Made by a program: the position numbers and the translations under genes
In this document: piece after piece, positions 52,301 to 63,269 of the stretch
Layout: each line of letters opens with the position of its first letter
Position numbering within the stretch: the stretch's first letter is position 1
Assembly: GCF_029227915.1 (NCBI RefSeq)
Contig: NC_079884.1
Span: forward strand, 3,782,001-3,846,000
Direction: 5' to 3'
Source: Hydractinia symbiolongicarpus
Lineage: Eukaryota; Cnidaria; Hydrozoa; Anthoathecata; Hydractiniidae
Length of the DNA: 64,000 nucleotides
The notes under the pieces: generated by a model
Told to the model about the DNA's origin: nothing
Database searches by the model: none
What the model saw: only the letters and a program-made list of their open reading frames with translations

Positions 52301-55300
52301 TCAATAAAATTCCATGCATCACGAAAATATGAATCTTTATGTAATATAACTCCATAATTTATAACCTAATAAAAAAAGCATTAAAAGAAAATTAAGAACT
52401 CTAACCGGTGTGTAACATATGCACGGAAGCACAGAAGATTGGGGACTAATTAATGGTTATTGTAAAGATATTGCTATATGGGAAATCTGCATAAGACATG
52501 TACCGTTATGTACAGGTGTGTCAGCACACACTCTAAAAATGTTATCGAGAACACACACAACTTGGTAAATAATCAATGCCCAAGGTTAACGACTTTTTTT
52601 CAGGATATGTATCGTTTTTTCGGTTTGAGGATAAAATGTACGAAAAACGGTACAGACATGAAATCAAGGTTGATATAACAACGCTTAAAAAAGATCTCAA
52701 TGCAAGAATATGAAAAGAAAATGTCTGCGATGCAATATATCCACTATGTACAGGCTTATCTGTAAACACAAGAAAAACTTTCGTTCATAATCAAGAAAAA
52801 AACACCACTTACTTTTAAAACTACTTCTAACGTAAATATCGACGTAAAAATATAATCGCAATTTCTTAAGACCTATAAAACACAAAAACAAGAATTAAAA
52901 TTGACACTTGTAGCTTCTACACGCTCTTTTAAAAGAGCCAGTAAAATCGGACTTAACGAGCCGGGTTGTTATATTTTTTGAACCTCATTTCAGTCTGATT
53001 TGTTCTTAATAGTAAAAAAATTCAGAATTAATATTCATTTTGTTTTTATCTATAGACTTTTTTCTTAAAGTATTCTGGTGTCTTTTTTGTTGCTGATCGC
53101 AAGCTCTGTAATTGTGTTCATGAACAATTGAGCTGAGAGGGAATTGCAGGGAATTACACTTCCTAGGTTGTACTTATTTTTTACACAACTTAGGCTCGAT
53201 TTGTTCTTAGTTTTAAAAACAATGATTCATATCACTGTTTTTATAGCCTAAAGTTGTACATATTTTTTTCTCATTTTTCCCACAAATCTTTGTTCTTATA
53301 AAATTGTTCTTATAAAAGAGCGCGTATGATGTTAACTAATAAAATGTTTAGCAAGATCTTGCATCGATTAAAAAAGACATAGGCGTAATTCGACAATTAT
53401 CCATTGGCTTACCTTGTTTAGTGTCACGTGACGACCAGTAGTATCCTCCATGGCAAGGAACATACTACTTATTAAAATAAAAGCTAAAATGGTGTTGTCG
53501 AAATATTTGGACGATACAATTCGATGCACAAAAATGCGAATTCTAAACAAAAGGTTTGGGTGAGTGAGTCCATTAACAATCTTACGGCAACGAAAAAGAA
53601 TCTTAAGAATATCTGACTAGCATGGAAGAAAGTATGGGAAAGCTTTTAACACTAGGTAACATATGAGAAACGAAAATGAAGGGAAAGATAGTAAGTTCTG
53701 AAAACGTTTATTGTTAATTGCAATATTTTTATAAACACAAAATAAAAAAAATGTGAAAAAACACACATAATTAGAAAAGATTTTATGTTACTTACGGATT
53801 TCCAGGAAAGCATACGAAAAGTGTATTGACTTGCAACATGCCACTTCCGTCATCACCTTTAATATTTCCTGTCATTCTACCGGGATTTTTCAAATTCTTT
53901 ATCCAGTTTTGACCTGGAAGTGCATGCCCACCTAAAAACACCACAAAGGTAGCCACTAAGGAACATTTTTTATCTTGTGTTGTATCAGGAAAAAAATCCC
54001 GATTAATATGCTAATTATACTAATTATTTTAGTCACGTGGTTATTAATTGTGTATTATATAGTCAACGTTTAACTGTAATTTTATAATTTAATTCTTATA
54101 TAATTTTACAAATATAATCTCAAATATTTTAAAACCATGATCAAACTAACCACGATATAATAATTGTAATTTCTACCTTCTATGGGAACTCTTTCAAATT
54201 CGCTTATAACAACCCCATTTCTGTCCTGAAAAAGATATTTAATCAGTTAAAGCCCATATTCCAACAGTCAGAAGACTCCGTGTGGAATGGAGTCTTTTGG
54301 CTAGCAGAATGGTGCGCCAATAATCAAAAGGAAAAATTGATTCTATGTTTATTGGGCGGACATTTTTGTAATTCTATTAAAATTTAAATGCACTAAGTAT
54401 ATAAACGCATACCCTTGATAGATCGTACCCTCTTCCTTCTCTACAAAAAGAAAAATAAATACGAGGTTACATTAAACGATGGTATGTTGTGCAGAACTCT
54501 ATTCACAGAGGAAACTGCTATAATATATAGCAGTTTATATTTTGATATGCATTTTGTAGGTAACGCCAACCTCAATAAAGGGACGTTCTTAATCCTCTTG
54601 TGATCATAAGACGGCAAACAACGCCCCTGTTCATTGGTCTAACACATAGAAAAAAATCTTGAAGATGTAACGTGACAGTTGAAACATGTCAATATGAACA
54701 ATGGGTATTTCTTGTTATTTACTGTTTATTAATGAATCAAGTATATGTTACGGGATTGTGATAAACTCGGGGATTATGCATATTAACTGGTTATCACCAT
54801 AATAGCAATAACCCTAACCCTTATACATAAACACCCCATGAATATAAATCATTTCCAATTGATTATATTCCCCGTAGCATATACAATAACAACGGAAATA
54901 GAATTAACGTTATTTACATTGCTGTAGATTTTGGTGCATATTTCTCTTTAATTTCTTTTTTATGTTCCTCTCTTTTCTTTTCGGCAGCTTTTTCGTCTTC
55001 CCCTAGTTCCTGTGCGTTTGTTAAATTGTCAACAGCAATGGCGAGAAAGACATTCAATAAAGTGTCTAGAACAGAATTAAGGAAAAATCTGGTATAATAT
55101 CATAACGTATCTTTGTTCTGTCTGATCTAATGGTTAATATTTATTTTTTATGCTAGTATTTTGGAGACAGTAAAATAACCATTTAGTTGTATTCTAAACT
55201 GCTATCATATTTTTATGAGTCCTTAATGAAAGTTATTCTTTTGGATATGTAGAAAATTTTAATGTCACCCCCGATGCACAAGGACCTGCATTCGCCGGCC

Positions 55301-58300
55301 AGGCATGATAAAAAAATGCATTACGTAAGTATACATTTTATTCTATGTAACGTCATATTTGAGCTGCCATATCCAATAGACCTATTTCGTTAGTTAAATT
55401 TAAGATTTTTAAATGATGACGAATATTTCAAGAGAGATAAAAAAAATGAAAAAAGGATACAATTTCCAAACACAACAAGCGTGACGAAATATAAGGAGAT
55501 GGTTAATCCTTTTGCTGATTTGGGACCACCATATGCAAAAATTCCTTCATACATAACCTGATTCCAATCTTCTCCAGTTAAAATCTAAAAATATATATTT
55601 ATTTATATGTAGTTTTTAATGTTTATTTTTTTTGATTTGCAGGGAAAAAAATATTGGATAACCAAGATTACCTGAAATACAGTCAACATAGCATTTCCAA
55701 AATCATCAAAGTTTGACCGTGGGGGTTGAACTCGATGTGCAAAACTAAAAAAAGATGAAATCAAAACTTATATTGCGTTAAGTTCACAAACAAAAATGTA
55801 ATTTCCAAAATTTTAATGCATCTTGAGCTACAGTTTTTATCTGGATTTTTTTTGGGAGGTTAATAGGTTTGCCATAAAGTAAACTGGTTCTGTTGTCAGA
55901 TGGTCAGATTGATATCGATAGATGGAAAAAACTTCATCTAGCGTTTGAGGTTGCTTAACATTGGTATATTTTAATCGATTTTAGATTCGCTTCAAGAAAA
56001 CGATGACTCACATACCCTCCACCAAACAACTGCATGCCAAGTAAAGCGAAGATGAGAATGAAGAGGAAGAGAAGAAACAGCAGACTAATGATTGATTTCA
56101 TACTGTTCAATAACGATGTAATCAGATTTTTTAGTGAGCTCCAGTATCTATAGAAGAAAAGTCAAGCATCATATATAGTTAAGTTACGTTATCGAGAACA
56201 ATTTTCGTCGGGAAAAACAAAGATTGCTATTTTTTTATCATTCTTTTTAATCCGGACATTCATATTTCTTTGTGAGTGGATGAAAGTTTTATCACTAATA
56301 GCAAAAATAATCCTCATTTGTTACATTTCAGAAGCTATCGTACATTCAATGTCAGAGAATAAATTTGGCAGGATGAAATATTCTTATTCTTTACATCGGG
56401 AAATATTTTTTTCTTCCGATAGGGTAGGGATTGTTCTCTTTGTAGTATAGTAACAAATGTGAAGTATTTTTTTACCTTGTAAATTTGAACAGTCGCAGCA
56501 GACGCAGTGCACGAAGAACTGAAATACCCATGCTGATTCCATAGATTTTTGAAACTATCAACTCAAAAACACCAGCCGTTACTACCTTAAAATAGAAAAG
56601 ACTTGGTGCACTTGCTACACAAACATATACTTAACCAAGGAGGTCAAAATCAACGAACAAAAAATCAGATTAAAATTGGCCTATTTTTTTGTGAGCTAGG
56701 TGTGACCTATTTTTACCAATCAAATCAAAACAAAAAATCATGCTTTGGTCCATTTTCGTTCCTGGGGTCACTTGCGTCAAGCCACAGGGCAGCCTAAGAA
56801 ATCAAAACAAAAAATATTTACCACGCTGTCAAACTTATTGAATTTTGATCGGAAGTAAGTTCTTGCTCCCAACCCATAAAGTTTCAAACACATCTCAATC
56901 AAGAAAAACGATAGAAACACCAATTCAGATATATCTATGGAGGAAAAAAATAATAAATAAAAAAACAAATTACCTGCGGCTTTTCAATTTCATACCTTAA
57001 TCAGAGTGACAATTTTAAAGGAGGCATTCTGCAGAAAGACTATATATATTTACCTTGGAGATCTGTCAGCCATTTCGGCTGCCGGTAATGTTGCGCAGCA
57101 ACTGAAATAGTGTTTAGAAACACACATGCTATCACTAACCAATAGAATGCGGCATGGTTAACAATTTTTCGTATTCTGATTCGAAAACGACGATTTTTAC
57201 GATGGAACTTCTCTTTCCAAGTTTCCCTGTGAAATTAAGTAAGAAAAAAGTAGTTATAGTGACGAAGTAGGGGTCTGGAAATTTGGCTGTCGAATGGTCA
57301 ATTTTTTTGACCAAGCAACAGTTCACAGGTGCTTCGACCGAATGAAAATAAACAGAAAATATGAAAGTATACAAGGAAATATAATAAAGGGCAATAATAG
57401 AGGAACCATTTAACAAACAAAATTCACATGTAAACCAATCCAATAGACTTATGGTCAGCAGGGAAAACTCGTGTCCTCATCAAAACGATGATGTCATAGC
57501 ACAACTGCTAACGTCAGCAAGTTTTTATCTCACCAAACAATTCCTTTTTTGTTATCTAAATTCCTGCTTAAGCCATCTAAAATATTTGATACAGAAGAAA
57601 GCCTGGTATAACCAGGGTTTAAAGTTGCTTTTTAATTCATTACGTAAATATAACAAAGTCACTCACTGTTGTTCCATCGAATCTGTAATATTCAAACGAA
57701 ATGCTTTTCCAGCTGCATTTCTAGTCAACACACTCGTCATACCAACACTCCCAGTTTCGGTCTTCTTTCTCGTTCTCGATCTTCCTAAAAAAACGTTACG
57801 TGCGCTGAAAGGTTTATAAAGTCTGCCGTAACTATAGCGTAGTTATAGCTAATACTTTTATATTGAATTTAGGCGTTCTACGTCAATTTTGAAATATGAC
57901 TAATGCAATATAAAGTTATTGGACAAACAGAAAAATAGCGCTCGATCATGTGATCGATATAAGTCAATAAAAACATTACATTGCCAGGTACTAAAGGGCC
58001 TTAGAACACAAGTGAATTTTAACGGTGAATGTTTGGTAAAAGACGTTATTGAAAACTGTCATAAGGAAGAGAGAGGATAAAAGATTTTCTTTAAGTATCC
58101 ATAAAACATGATTAATGTGTTTCTCATGTACAAAAAGAGTTACTTTTTTTACAAAACTTTAAACAAAATCACTGTCGTACTTTGACCTGTTTCCTCATCT
58201 TCCTCTTTTACAAGAACTTGTTCTGCTGCATCAATCCAATCAATATAACCAGCCAAAGCTCGATCTGTTTGTTGGCCTTGACGTAGCAATAAAAAGGCTT

Positions 58301-61300
58301 GTCTATTTTCAACACGTTCTCTTTCCTTTCCAAATTCCCTTAAAATAATATTTTTTTACTTAACAAAAATTTCATAAATTCTAAACAATCAAATGAAAAG
58401 AATAGTATAGAAACACTTCAAACTCTAACAATATTTTTGCATATGCTTACATACCCACTGAGAACACCCAGAACGAGATTCAACATGAATTGTGCACCAA
58501 TGATATTTAAGGAGTAATAATAGATCCATAACAGATAGCCATGCAAATCATAAACATCAAATGTCTAAATAATATCGAAAATGATTTAGTATAAACTTAA
58601 AATCTCTTGACACTTGATTCATTGAAAAACATTTCAGCAAGAGAACGTTACATTTGCCCAAGAAATGGTTGATCTTGCGTTTTTAGAAAATTCATGGAGA
58701 AGTTTTGAAAGAATGCTTATCTTGTTATTTTCAGATAATGGATACTTTGTCAGTAATTATTCAAATGTGACTTGAAAATTTCATTTTTTGTTCCTTCTTT
58801 GGGCTGCATCACAATGCTTTTCTCCGGCCTCTACAACCCTGGTGATAGGCTAAAATGCTCAATAAATAAAAAAATAAACCTAGTGCGACACGATTTAGAA
58901 TAGACACTTACATAATACATCGTATCCGTCCATCCTTCACAAGTGATACAAGTAAACACAGTTAACATACTAAGTAGCATGTTATCAAAACTAATTATAC
59001 CAAACGCTGGTCCTTCCCAGTGTTCACGACACTCAGCATTATCGTCACATTGGAAGCCATTCTCGCCACAAAGTTGGGGCTCACCGCCTTGAAATTCTAC
59101 ATGAAAACAACGTGATAGACGAGTGGCAGCTTTTCTTTTCATTTGCCATTATGCTTTAAGTGATTGTCTAGTGTCTTTCTTAATAGACTTATTTTTTAGC
59201 TGGATATGTTTTTAAAAATTTTTGTCTTCGCTATTTTCGAATTTAAAAAAGTATTCCAGATTTAATCTTATACCAGTTCAAATGCTATCTTCAACTGTCA
59301 TTTTGAAAGAACATGTAATAATAGAGTTTTTTTATGGATTTCTTTCATAACGAAACATGAATTTACATGCTAATTTAAATCTAACTCTGTTTTTAATACA
59401 CAATGCTCTCTTGTTTGCCTCAAATTAGCTTTTAAGTGATTTCTAAGAACCAGGGAGTTGAGTCTGGTGCTGTAATAGGTTGTAGCAAAAGAAAATAATA
59501 TGCGCCTTGTTTCCAAATAGGGTTAAAATACGACATGAACCGTTTAAGTTTGTTCAACACTGTATTATTTTCATTTTTAGGACCTGATATTGATACTGGC
59601 ATAAAAGAATACTGAAAGTTTTAATCTTACCTGTCGAATTTTTAAGAAAACAAACACTATGAAACAATCCATTAAGAAATTCTAAACCAATAATTGAATA
59701 GATGACAATCACGAAACCAACCAACAAACAAATTTGTAGCAAGGGAGCCATTGCGCGCATGATAGATTTAATGACCACCTGTAAACCTTGAAAAAAATTA
59801 AAAATGAGCCGTGTATTTCGCCCGAAATGTTGCCTGTAACTTTAGTTGGGTTCTATTTTGTTATTGAGATTAAGTAAAATTATCCTGTCTGCATCAATCA
59901 CATTATACTAGGAATACTTACACACACTTAAGCAAATAAATCTACATCTTTAATATAAACATGGTTCTTACAGGTTTTTTAAAGGATAAAACTATTTGAC
60001 TGTTTTATAGAGAAAATCTTGCAAGAATTACCTTGACCTATACTAGGCCTCAAATTAAAATTACTTATGTTGATAACGTACAGTCACACAATAATGCGGA
60101 GAGGGGGGAGGGGGGGTGGGCAAACTATTCAGGACTACAGCAGGTCCAACTTACTTGGTATGCCAGAAACTAATTTTAATGGTCTCAGCACTCTTCCTGC
60201 TCGTAGAGCTTTCAAAGAGCTGGCATCGATGTTCAATCCAAGCATAGGTAAACTCATTATGCTAAATTGAAAAAGTTAAAATTCTGTTAATTTGAAATTT
60301 TATCCCTGTTTATATGAAAGAATTGGATTAAAAAATGTTAGGTAGGTCTGAAGACCTGTATATATTCAAAGATAGTGAAAAAAAACTAAAAACGGTCTAT
60401 AAGACTGCATTGTCCATTTTTAATACTGTCTGTCGTTGCTCAAACGCTGAAATATAATTTTATTTAATTTGATGTTTATTTCGACTGATTTAGTTCTGAT
60501 GACGACAAAAACGTTAAAAGGAAATTTACAGCTAGCATATATTTTACACCGTCTCTTGGTTTAAGTTATTCACTAACAACCAGAAAGAAAAAAAAAGAAG
60601 AGGGAAAAATTAAATATAGTTTTGAACAATAAAAGGAAAATATGTGTAGCAGATATGCTCACAAAACAGCTGTTGCATTTCTGTACCTTCTGTAAACAGA
60701 CAAGCCGGTGAGTTTTTTATCATTGCTTATCACGTTATGGTCAAATAAAAAACACGTTTTGAGGTGTTATGTTGTTAAGAGCGAAATACACAACGCAAAA
60801 CAAACTTTTAAAACATCAACTTTATTTATTGCTTTTGGTAATTCTCCCGCTAGACCATCGTAATTCCTGAAACATTTCCCTATGAAATTTACATAGGAAA
60901 AGAAAATGACGTAATGAAATAGCAATCTTATCCATAGCCCGCTCATCTTGAAACTGACAGATTGATGACGTCATCGGAATATTTTTATCCCCGATATTTC
61001 TTTAATCGTTTTTCGAAAATATATGATGCCATATGTATTTTTTAATCAGTATTTCAAACTATTACTGGCCTTGAAGATCTTCCTTTTAATATGCATATTC
61101 CCACGAGCTCGCGAAGAAGCAAAGCGAAAGGAGGATTTTTCTGATTAATCTTTACAGAACATATAGACAAATTTGCGAAAAAATTGTTCGTATATGATGA
61201 CGTCGTCAGAAATTATAAAATCAAATACTTTCAAGTGTTTGCTTGTCTAAGTGGATTCTATCACGGAATTTGTAACTAGTCTTTAATAATTTACGTAAAT

Positions 61301-63269
61301 AATTTAACACAAAAGAAATCTTTAATTGAGCGTACAATCTTCACTATTTGAATCAACCGCTATTTCAGGATTCAAATGCTATTCAAAAGTTTTTAAAAAC
61401 CGAATTTCTTTTTAAACTTCCATATCTCATTGCGTGATGTAAAAACATGGCACAGTAATAAAAAATAAGTAATAATAAAAGTAATTGGATAAATTATTAA
61501 TTAGATTCACAACAATTTTTACCCTACCCTGTGACAACGACTATGAAGTCGAGCACATTCCATGATGCTCGAAGGTAAGAACCCGGATGTAATATAAAAC
61601 CCTGCGTGACTATTTTCAAAATGGCTTCCACGACGAAGATTGCAAGTAGATACAATTCCGCTTTTTCCTATAACATCAAAATATAAATAATGAGGTGAAT
61701 TATTAATTATATCAATAGTAAGAAAAGGATATAGGAGTTCTAATATAAAATATAAACAACCTTTAAACGCTATCAGGCAAAAAACATATTCTTTATGAAA
61801 TATAAATATTGTTGAAGCAAGAAGAAGAAGAAGAAGAAGAAGAAGAAGAAGAAGAAGAAGAAGAAGAAGAAGAAGAAGAAGAAGAAGAAGAAGAAGAAGA
61901 AGAAGAAGAAGAAGAAGAAGAAGAAGAAGAAGAAGAAGAAGAAGAAGAAGAAGAAGAAGAAGAAGAAGAAGAAGAAGAAGAAGAAGAAGAAGAAGAAGAA
62001 GAAGAAGAAGAAGAAGAAGAAGAAGAAGAAGAAGAAGAAGAAGAAGAAAAAGAAGAAGAAGAATAGGAAAGGGGCTCACCAATTGTAGATTCAACTTCGA
62101 TTTATCATGATGTGGTAGTGGAGTGTTGAGTGCTAGTAATACACAGTTTACAGCAATGGTTGCAAGAATAAAGTGATCAAATGGCTGGAAAAACACATGT
62201 TAAGGATAACGATAACACTGACACAAAAATGTATGCATAAGTAGCAAGCATAATGTTGTTACAAACATCTACCCCACACTATATTACGTAGCCTACCCCA
62301 AGTCTATACAACGAGTACGAAAACATAAAAAAGTAATGTCGGCTTTCTAAATGTCAAAAGAAAATAAAAAATATATTTTTGCTAAATATTTATGCACAGT
62401 AGAAGCTCTAAAGTCAGTTTAAAATTTTAAAGACAATTTTGTCTTCTATCTGAACGCTTTATATCTTGATTCTGCATTAGCAGAAACTTAATTTGTGTAG
62501 TATGATACGTTTAGGCATTAAACTGGTTTATACTTTGCAGGCTGAGGGCTACAAATATGCTACCTTATTAGATACATGTGCTACTTAACAGTCGCGACAG
62601 AGCATGGAAACCAGGGCTTTTTGTCGCCCAGAAGATTGGATTAGGGCGACATGTGAAAGACATCAGAAATTATACTAGTCTGAACATTTTCAACTTGGCA
62701 ACTAGAAATAAATAGCTTTTGTAAAACATTGGAAAGTTTAAAAGTGCGTCTATCTAATTTAAAACTATGGTTTAAAAAAGATCATTTCATAGAAATATTT
62801 TGTTTAAGATTACAGATATAAAAGAAGAAATATTAGATACCGCGTAAAGTGAACTACAATCCAAAAAAAACTAAAAATAAAATTTTGTGTGTGTGTATTT
62901 AACCACGCTACACAAAAATGAAATAATGTGTGTCTTTTCTTTTATGCTACTTGGCCTAACTCTCAAGTTTATTGAATCCCTGTTACCGACATAAAATGTT
63001 TATTTTCTGACACAAAGCTACTTAAATTAGAAAACTTTCTTTTTCTTCTTTCACCCTCAAAGTAAGTAACCATCTTTTCATGAAAAGGATACCTTAGACT
63101 CGCTTACTGCTCGACATAATCTTCTAACAGGATTTGATTCACCGAATATAAACAAACTAGTGTAACTTTTTCGTTCTGGTCCTGTTATTTTCTGTAATGA
63201 AGAAGCTTTTGACTGACTTCCCGTCATTGACACTGCTGTTGACTGTCGTCTGATATCTCTTTGCGACAT
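37389..63269 (-). CDS. Cav2: Voltage-gated calcium channel alpha-1 subunit, Cav2 type
   Basis: I can chain 42 exons with GT-AG junctions and continuous phase; 4944 nt give 1647 aa plus stop. The product is the pore-forming subunit of a high-voltage-activated Ca2+ channel. It has four homologous six-segment domains. The selectivity glutamates are at about residues 279 (TCEGWTD), 619 (TGEDW), 1009 (TGEGW) and 1303 (TGENW), the EEEE pattern of Cav1/Cav2. The beta-subunit site [18 protein letters not shown] lies at 346-363. The C-tail has an EF-hand-like region, a pre-IQ helix and an IQ region starting TVGKIY. It ends DDWC, the PDZ ligand of Cav2 channels that binds RIM/Mint-type scaffolds. TVGKIY, NAQEL after domain II, and DDWC favour Cav2 over Cav1. 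At 1647 aa it is shorter than vertebrate Cav2; the II-III linker is only about 100 residues. Exon coordinates are given in the block entries. Confidence 0.95.
39110..39330 (+). repeat. Left-end iteron array, five GGCGGGAAC units
   Basis: The core TTTTGGCGGGAACT(T/A)ATTT occurs with GGCGGGAAC at 39129, 39180, 39222, 39264 and 39307, spaced about 42-51 bases and separated by AT-rich spacers, each followed by TTTTGGCGG. Likely transposase-binding subterminal repeats. TTTGGCGGGAA also matches the animal E2F/DP site core. Confidence 0.85.
39424..41264 (-). CDS. Pogo/Tigger/Jerky-like DDE transposase
   Basis: Two exons: 41153-41264 and 39424-41024 (GT-AG, phase 1), giving 570 aa. Exon 1 encodes a Glu/Gln-rich lead ([17 protein letters not shown]). 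Exon 2 begins with a helix-turn-helix region ([17 protein letters not shown] ... [15 protein letters not shown]), then a second DNA-binding segment. The catalytic core follows, with D255 (NLDQTPLKF), D369 (IFDVFRGQ) and D405 (FQPLDLTVN), a DDD triad with 35 residues between the last two. This is the DDE superfamily of pogo-type Tc1/mariner transposases, which cut and paste at TA. An acidic tail ([14 protein letters not shown]) ends the protein. The frame is unbroken, so it may be active. Part of exon 2 upstream of 40740 has no internal ATG, which supports the spliced start. Confidence 0.9.
41362..41560. repeat. Tandem repeats in the shared divergent promoter region
   Basis: Four copies of an AATCGAACAAAAACATTCT-like unit, partly with the extension TTTTTTTCTT(C/G)GCTAAGGCCC and GTTTAGACTA, lie between the transposase start (41264) and the HIRAN gene start (41620). 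The first three have a period near 59-60 bases; the last is diverged. They could be regulatory repeats of the bidirectional promoter. Confidence 0.7.
41620..42270 (+). CDS. Transposon-borne HIRAN-domain protein with PIP box
   Basis: A single-exon frame of 216 aa. Residues about 8-145 form a HIRAN-like domain: [15 protein letters not shown], a [11 protein letters not shown] segment (the family's N-x-D-x-x-A-I pattern), and [11 protein letters not shown]. In HLTF and related enzymes HIRAN binds DNA 3' ends at stalled forks. The C-terminal 60 residues are basic and carry QKDIRNFF (174-181), a consensus PCNA-interacting motif QxxIxxFF, followed by a nuclear-localisation-like [12 protein letters not shown]. 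There is no helicase or nuclease domain. It is transcribed divergently from the transposase and lies inside the element's borders, so it is transposon cargo or an accessory transposition factor. The ATG at 41620 gives the full domain; a splice acceptor-like CAG upstream leaves room for a 5' noncoding exon. Confidence 0.88.
   Translation: MAYNKTFEFTAAVRGFHYYKTYWKPEENQSLDCFHENNNVFDRFAIKVCEFGNDKPVGHLPKEISRVTKFLLDRGASMKSTLTSVHYRRSPLVQGGLEIPCKITVTLPGTVNNLLVLARYQQLVEALYTEPKEELILGSFLHIAVILDVVVPTEERPKRKKNTAKSQSKETKKQKDIRNFFGNTSAAPAPKRQKVNNKPKKSSPSSSKDLEIINID
42374..42586. repeat. Right-end array: three direct and one inverted GGCGGGAAC units
   Basis: Direct units lie at 42420, 42462 and 42504; the inverted unit GTTCCCGCC is at 42559-42567. 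The part 42377-42530 begins TTAAGGGGAACTTATTTTGG, so it copies the left end in direct orientation before the true inverted terminus. 42525-42560 forms a short GGCGGAT/ATCCGCC hairpin. Confidence 0.8.
45333..45460. repeat. 27-bp minisatellite, five copies, Cav2 intron 38
   Basis: Copies start at 45333, 45360, 45387, 45414 and 45441 with exact 27-base spacing. Each has ACATACGAAAAAGTCCCATA followed by AATCACC; the second copy has one G for A and the last is truncated. Because 27 is a multiple of three, all frames stay open and give spurious repeat peptides. Confidence 0.9.
47195..49869 (-). other. Cav2: Cav2 exons 29-35: III-IV linker and domain IV
   Basis: Exons: 49705-49869, 49217-49324, 49002-49085, 48405-48530, 47911-47976, 47727-47830, 47195-47351. 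Exon 29 holds the linker with the conserved [12 protein letters not shown] and S1. Exon 30 is S2 and exon 31 S3 ([14 protein letters not shown]). Exon 32 is S4 ([20 protein letters not shown]), and exon 33 S5. Exon 34 includes [17 protein letters not shown]. Exon 35 starts with the filter SATGENW and enters S6. All junctions keep phase. Confidence 0.9.
49533..49655 (-). repeat. Minus-strand copy of the ACTAGTC dispersed repeat
   Basis: Read on the minus strand it starts AACTAGTCAGTGGCCGGTG, contains GGGTTCGCCCATCC, and ends with GACAGACAGACG and a CTAT tail. It is a diverged member of the family at 17748-18089. It lies in Cav2 intron 29. Confidence 0.65.
50404..54440 (-). other. Cav2: Cav2 exons 17-28: short II-III linker and domain III
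   Basis: Exons: 54413-54440, 54177-54225, 53796-53931, 53413-53542, 52813-52872, 52259-52365, 51806-51911, 51553-51660, 51179-51231, 50936-50981, 50692-50792, 50404-50605. Exons 17 and 18 are microexons of 28 and 49 bases; both keep phase and complete the short linker. Exon 20 is S1, 21 S2, 22 S3, and 23 S4 ([19 protein letters not shown]). Exon 24 is S5. Exon 27 ends with the filter STGEGWP. Exon 28 is S6 ([20 protein letters not shown]). No vertebrate-style synprint region is present. Exons 17-18 are the least certain part of the model. Confidence 0.85.
50786..50922 (-). repeat. 66-bp tandem duplication spanning the exon 27 acceptor
   Basis: Two head-to-tail copies on the minus strand begin CTCTCACACATTTATATCTT. 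The downstream copy ends TTCTACTAG/GAAAGAA, the real 3' splice site of Cav2 exon 27. The upstream copy has TTCTACTAAAAAAGAA, where the AG is lost. Confidence 0.75.
54918..57784 (-). other. Cav2: Cav2 exons 9-16: I-II linker and domain II
   Basis: Exons: 57667-57784, 57054-57226, 56822-56934, 56476-56585, 56016-56147, 55672-55744, 55461-55584, 54918-55065. Exon 9 is a basic linker ([11 protein letters not shown]). Exon 10 holds S1 after the Arg-rich lead [12 protein letters not shown]. Exon 11 is S2-S3. Exon 12 is S4 ([16 protein letters not shown]). Exon 13 is S5 ([20 protein letters not shown]). Exon 15 starts with [14 protein letters not shown], the domain II filter. Exon 16 contains S6 ([17 protein letters not shown]) and a charged Glu/Lys helix that begins the II-III linker. 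Confidence 0.9.
60103..60120 (+). other. G-rich tract, potential G-quadruplex, Cav2 intron 4
   Basis: Runs of six, seven and three G separated by single A and T lie about 35 bases past the exon 4 donor. The G-rich strand is the plus strand, so the transcript is C-rich. Such a tract is exceptional in this AT-rich window. Confidence 0.6.
61816..62062. repeat. Long GAA/TTC trinucleotide microsatellite
   Basis: About 80 uninterrupted GAA units on the plus strand, with one imperfect AAA unit near 62048. On the Cav2 sense strand it is a (TTC)n pyrimidine tract starting about 12 bases after the exon 2 donor GTGAGC (62074-62079). The poly-Leu and poly-Glu frames across it are artefacts of the repeat. 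Confidence 0.95.

Larger units (their letters stand above)
58187..63269 (-). other. Cav2: Cav2 exons 1-8: N-terminus, domain I, AID
   Basis: Exons: 63093-63269, 62080-62184, 61528-61667, 60155-60252, 59631-59786, 58912-59096, 58455-58564, 58187-58338. Exon 1 carries the start codon ([10 protein letters not shown]) and ends at SESK. Exon 2 is S1, exon 3 S2-S3, exon 4 S4 ([20 protein letters not shown]), exon 5 S5. Exon 6 holds the cysteine-containing turret and pore loop ([10 protein letters not shown]), exon 7 S6 ([12 protein letters not shown]), and exon 8 the AID. The donor of exon 8 is ambiguous: GT at 58186 or, six bases later, at 58180 (frame kept, two codons more). A long trinucleotide repeat lies just after the exon 2 donor. 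Confidence 0.9.

Noticed and set aside
54415-54603. 62-codon plus-strand frame
   Set aside because: Overlaps Cav2 microexon 17 on the opposite strand; no domain, no support.
61519-62196. A 225-codon frame with a very long poly-leucine stretch, and poly-glutamate on the other strand
   Set aside because: It is the GAA/TTC microsatellite read through. Only its two edges are real Cav2 exons 2 and 3, which are joined by splicing across the repeat.
37389-63269. Sodium channel, NALCN or T-type calcium channel
   Set aside because: All four filters have glutamate (EEEE), an AID for the beta subunit is present, and the tail has pre-IQ/IQ and DDWC.
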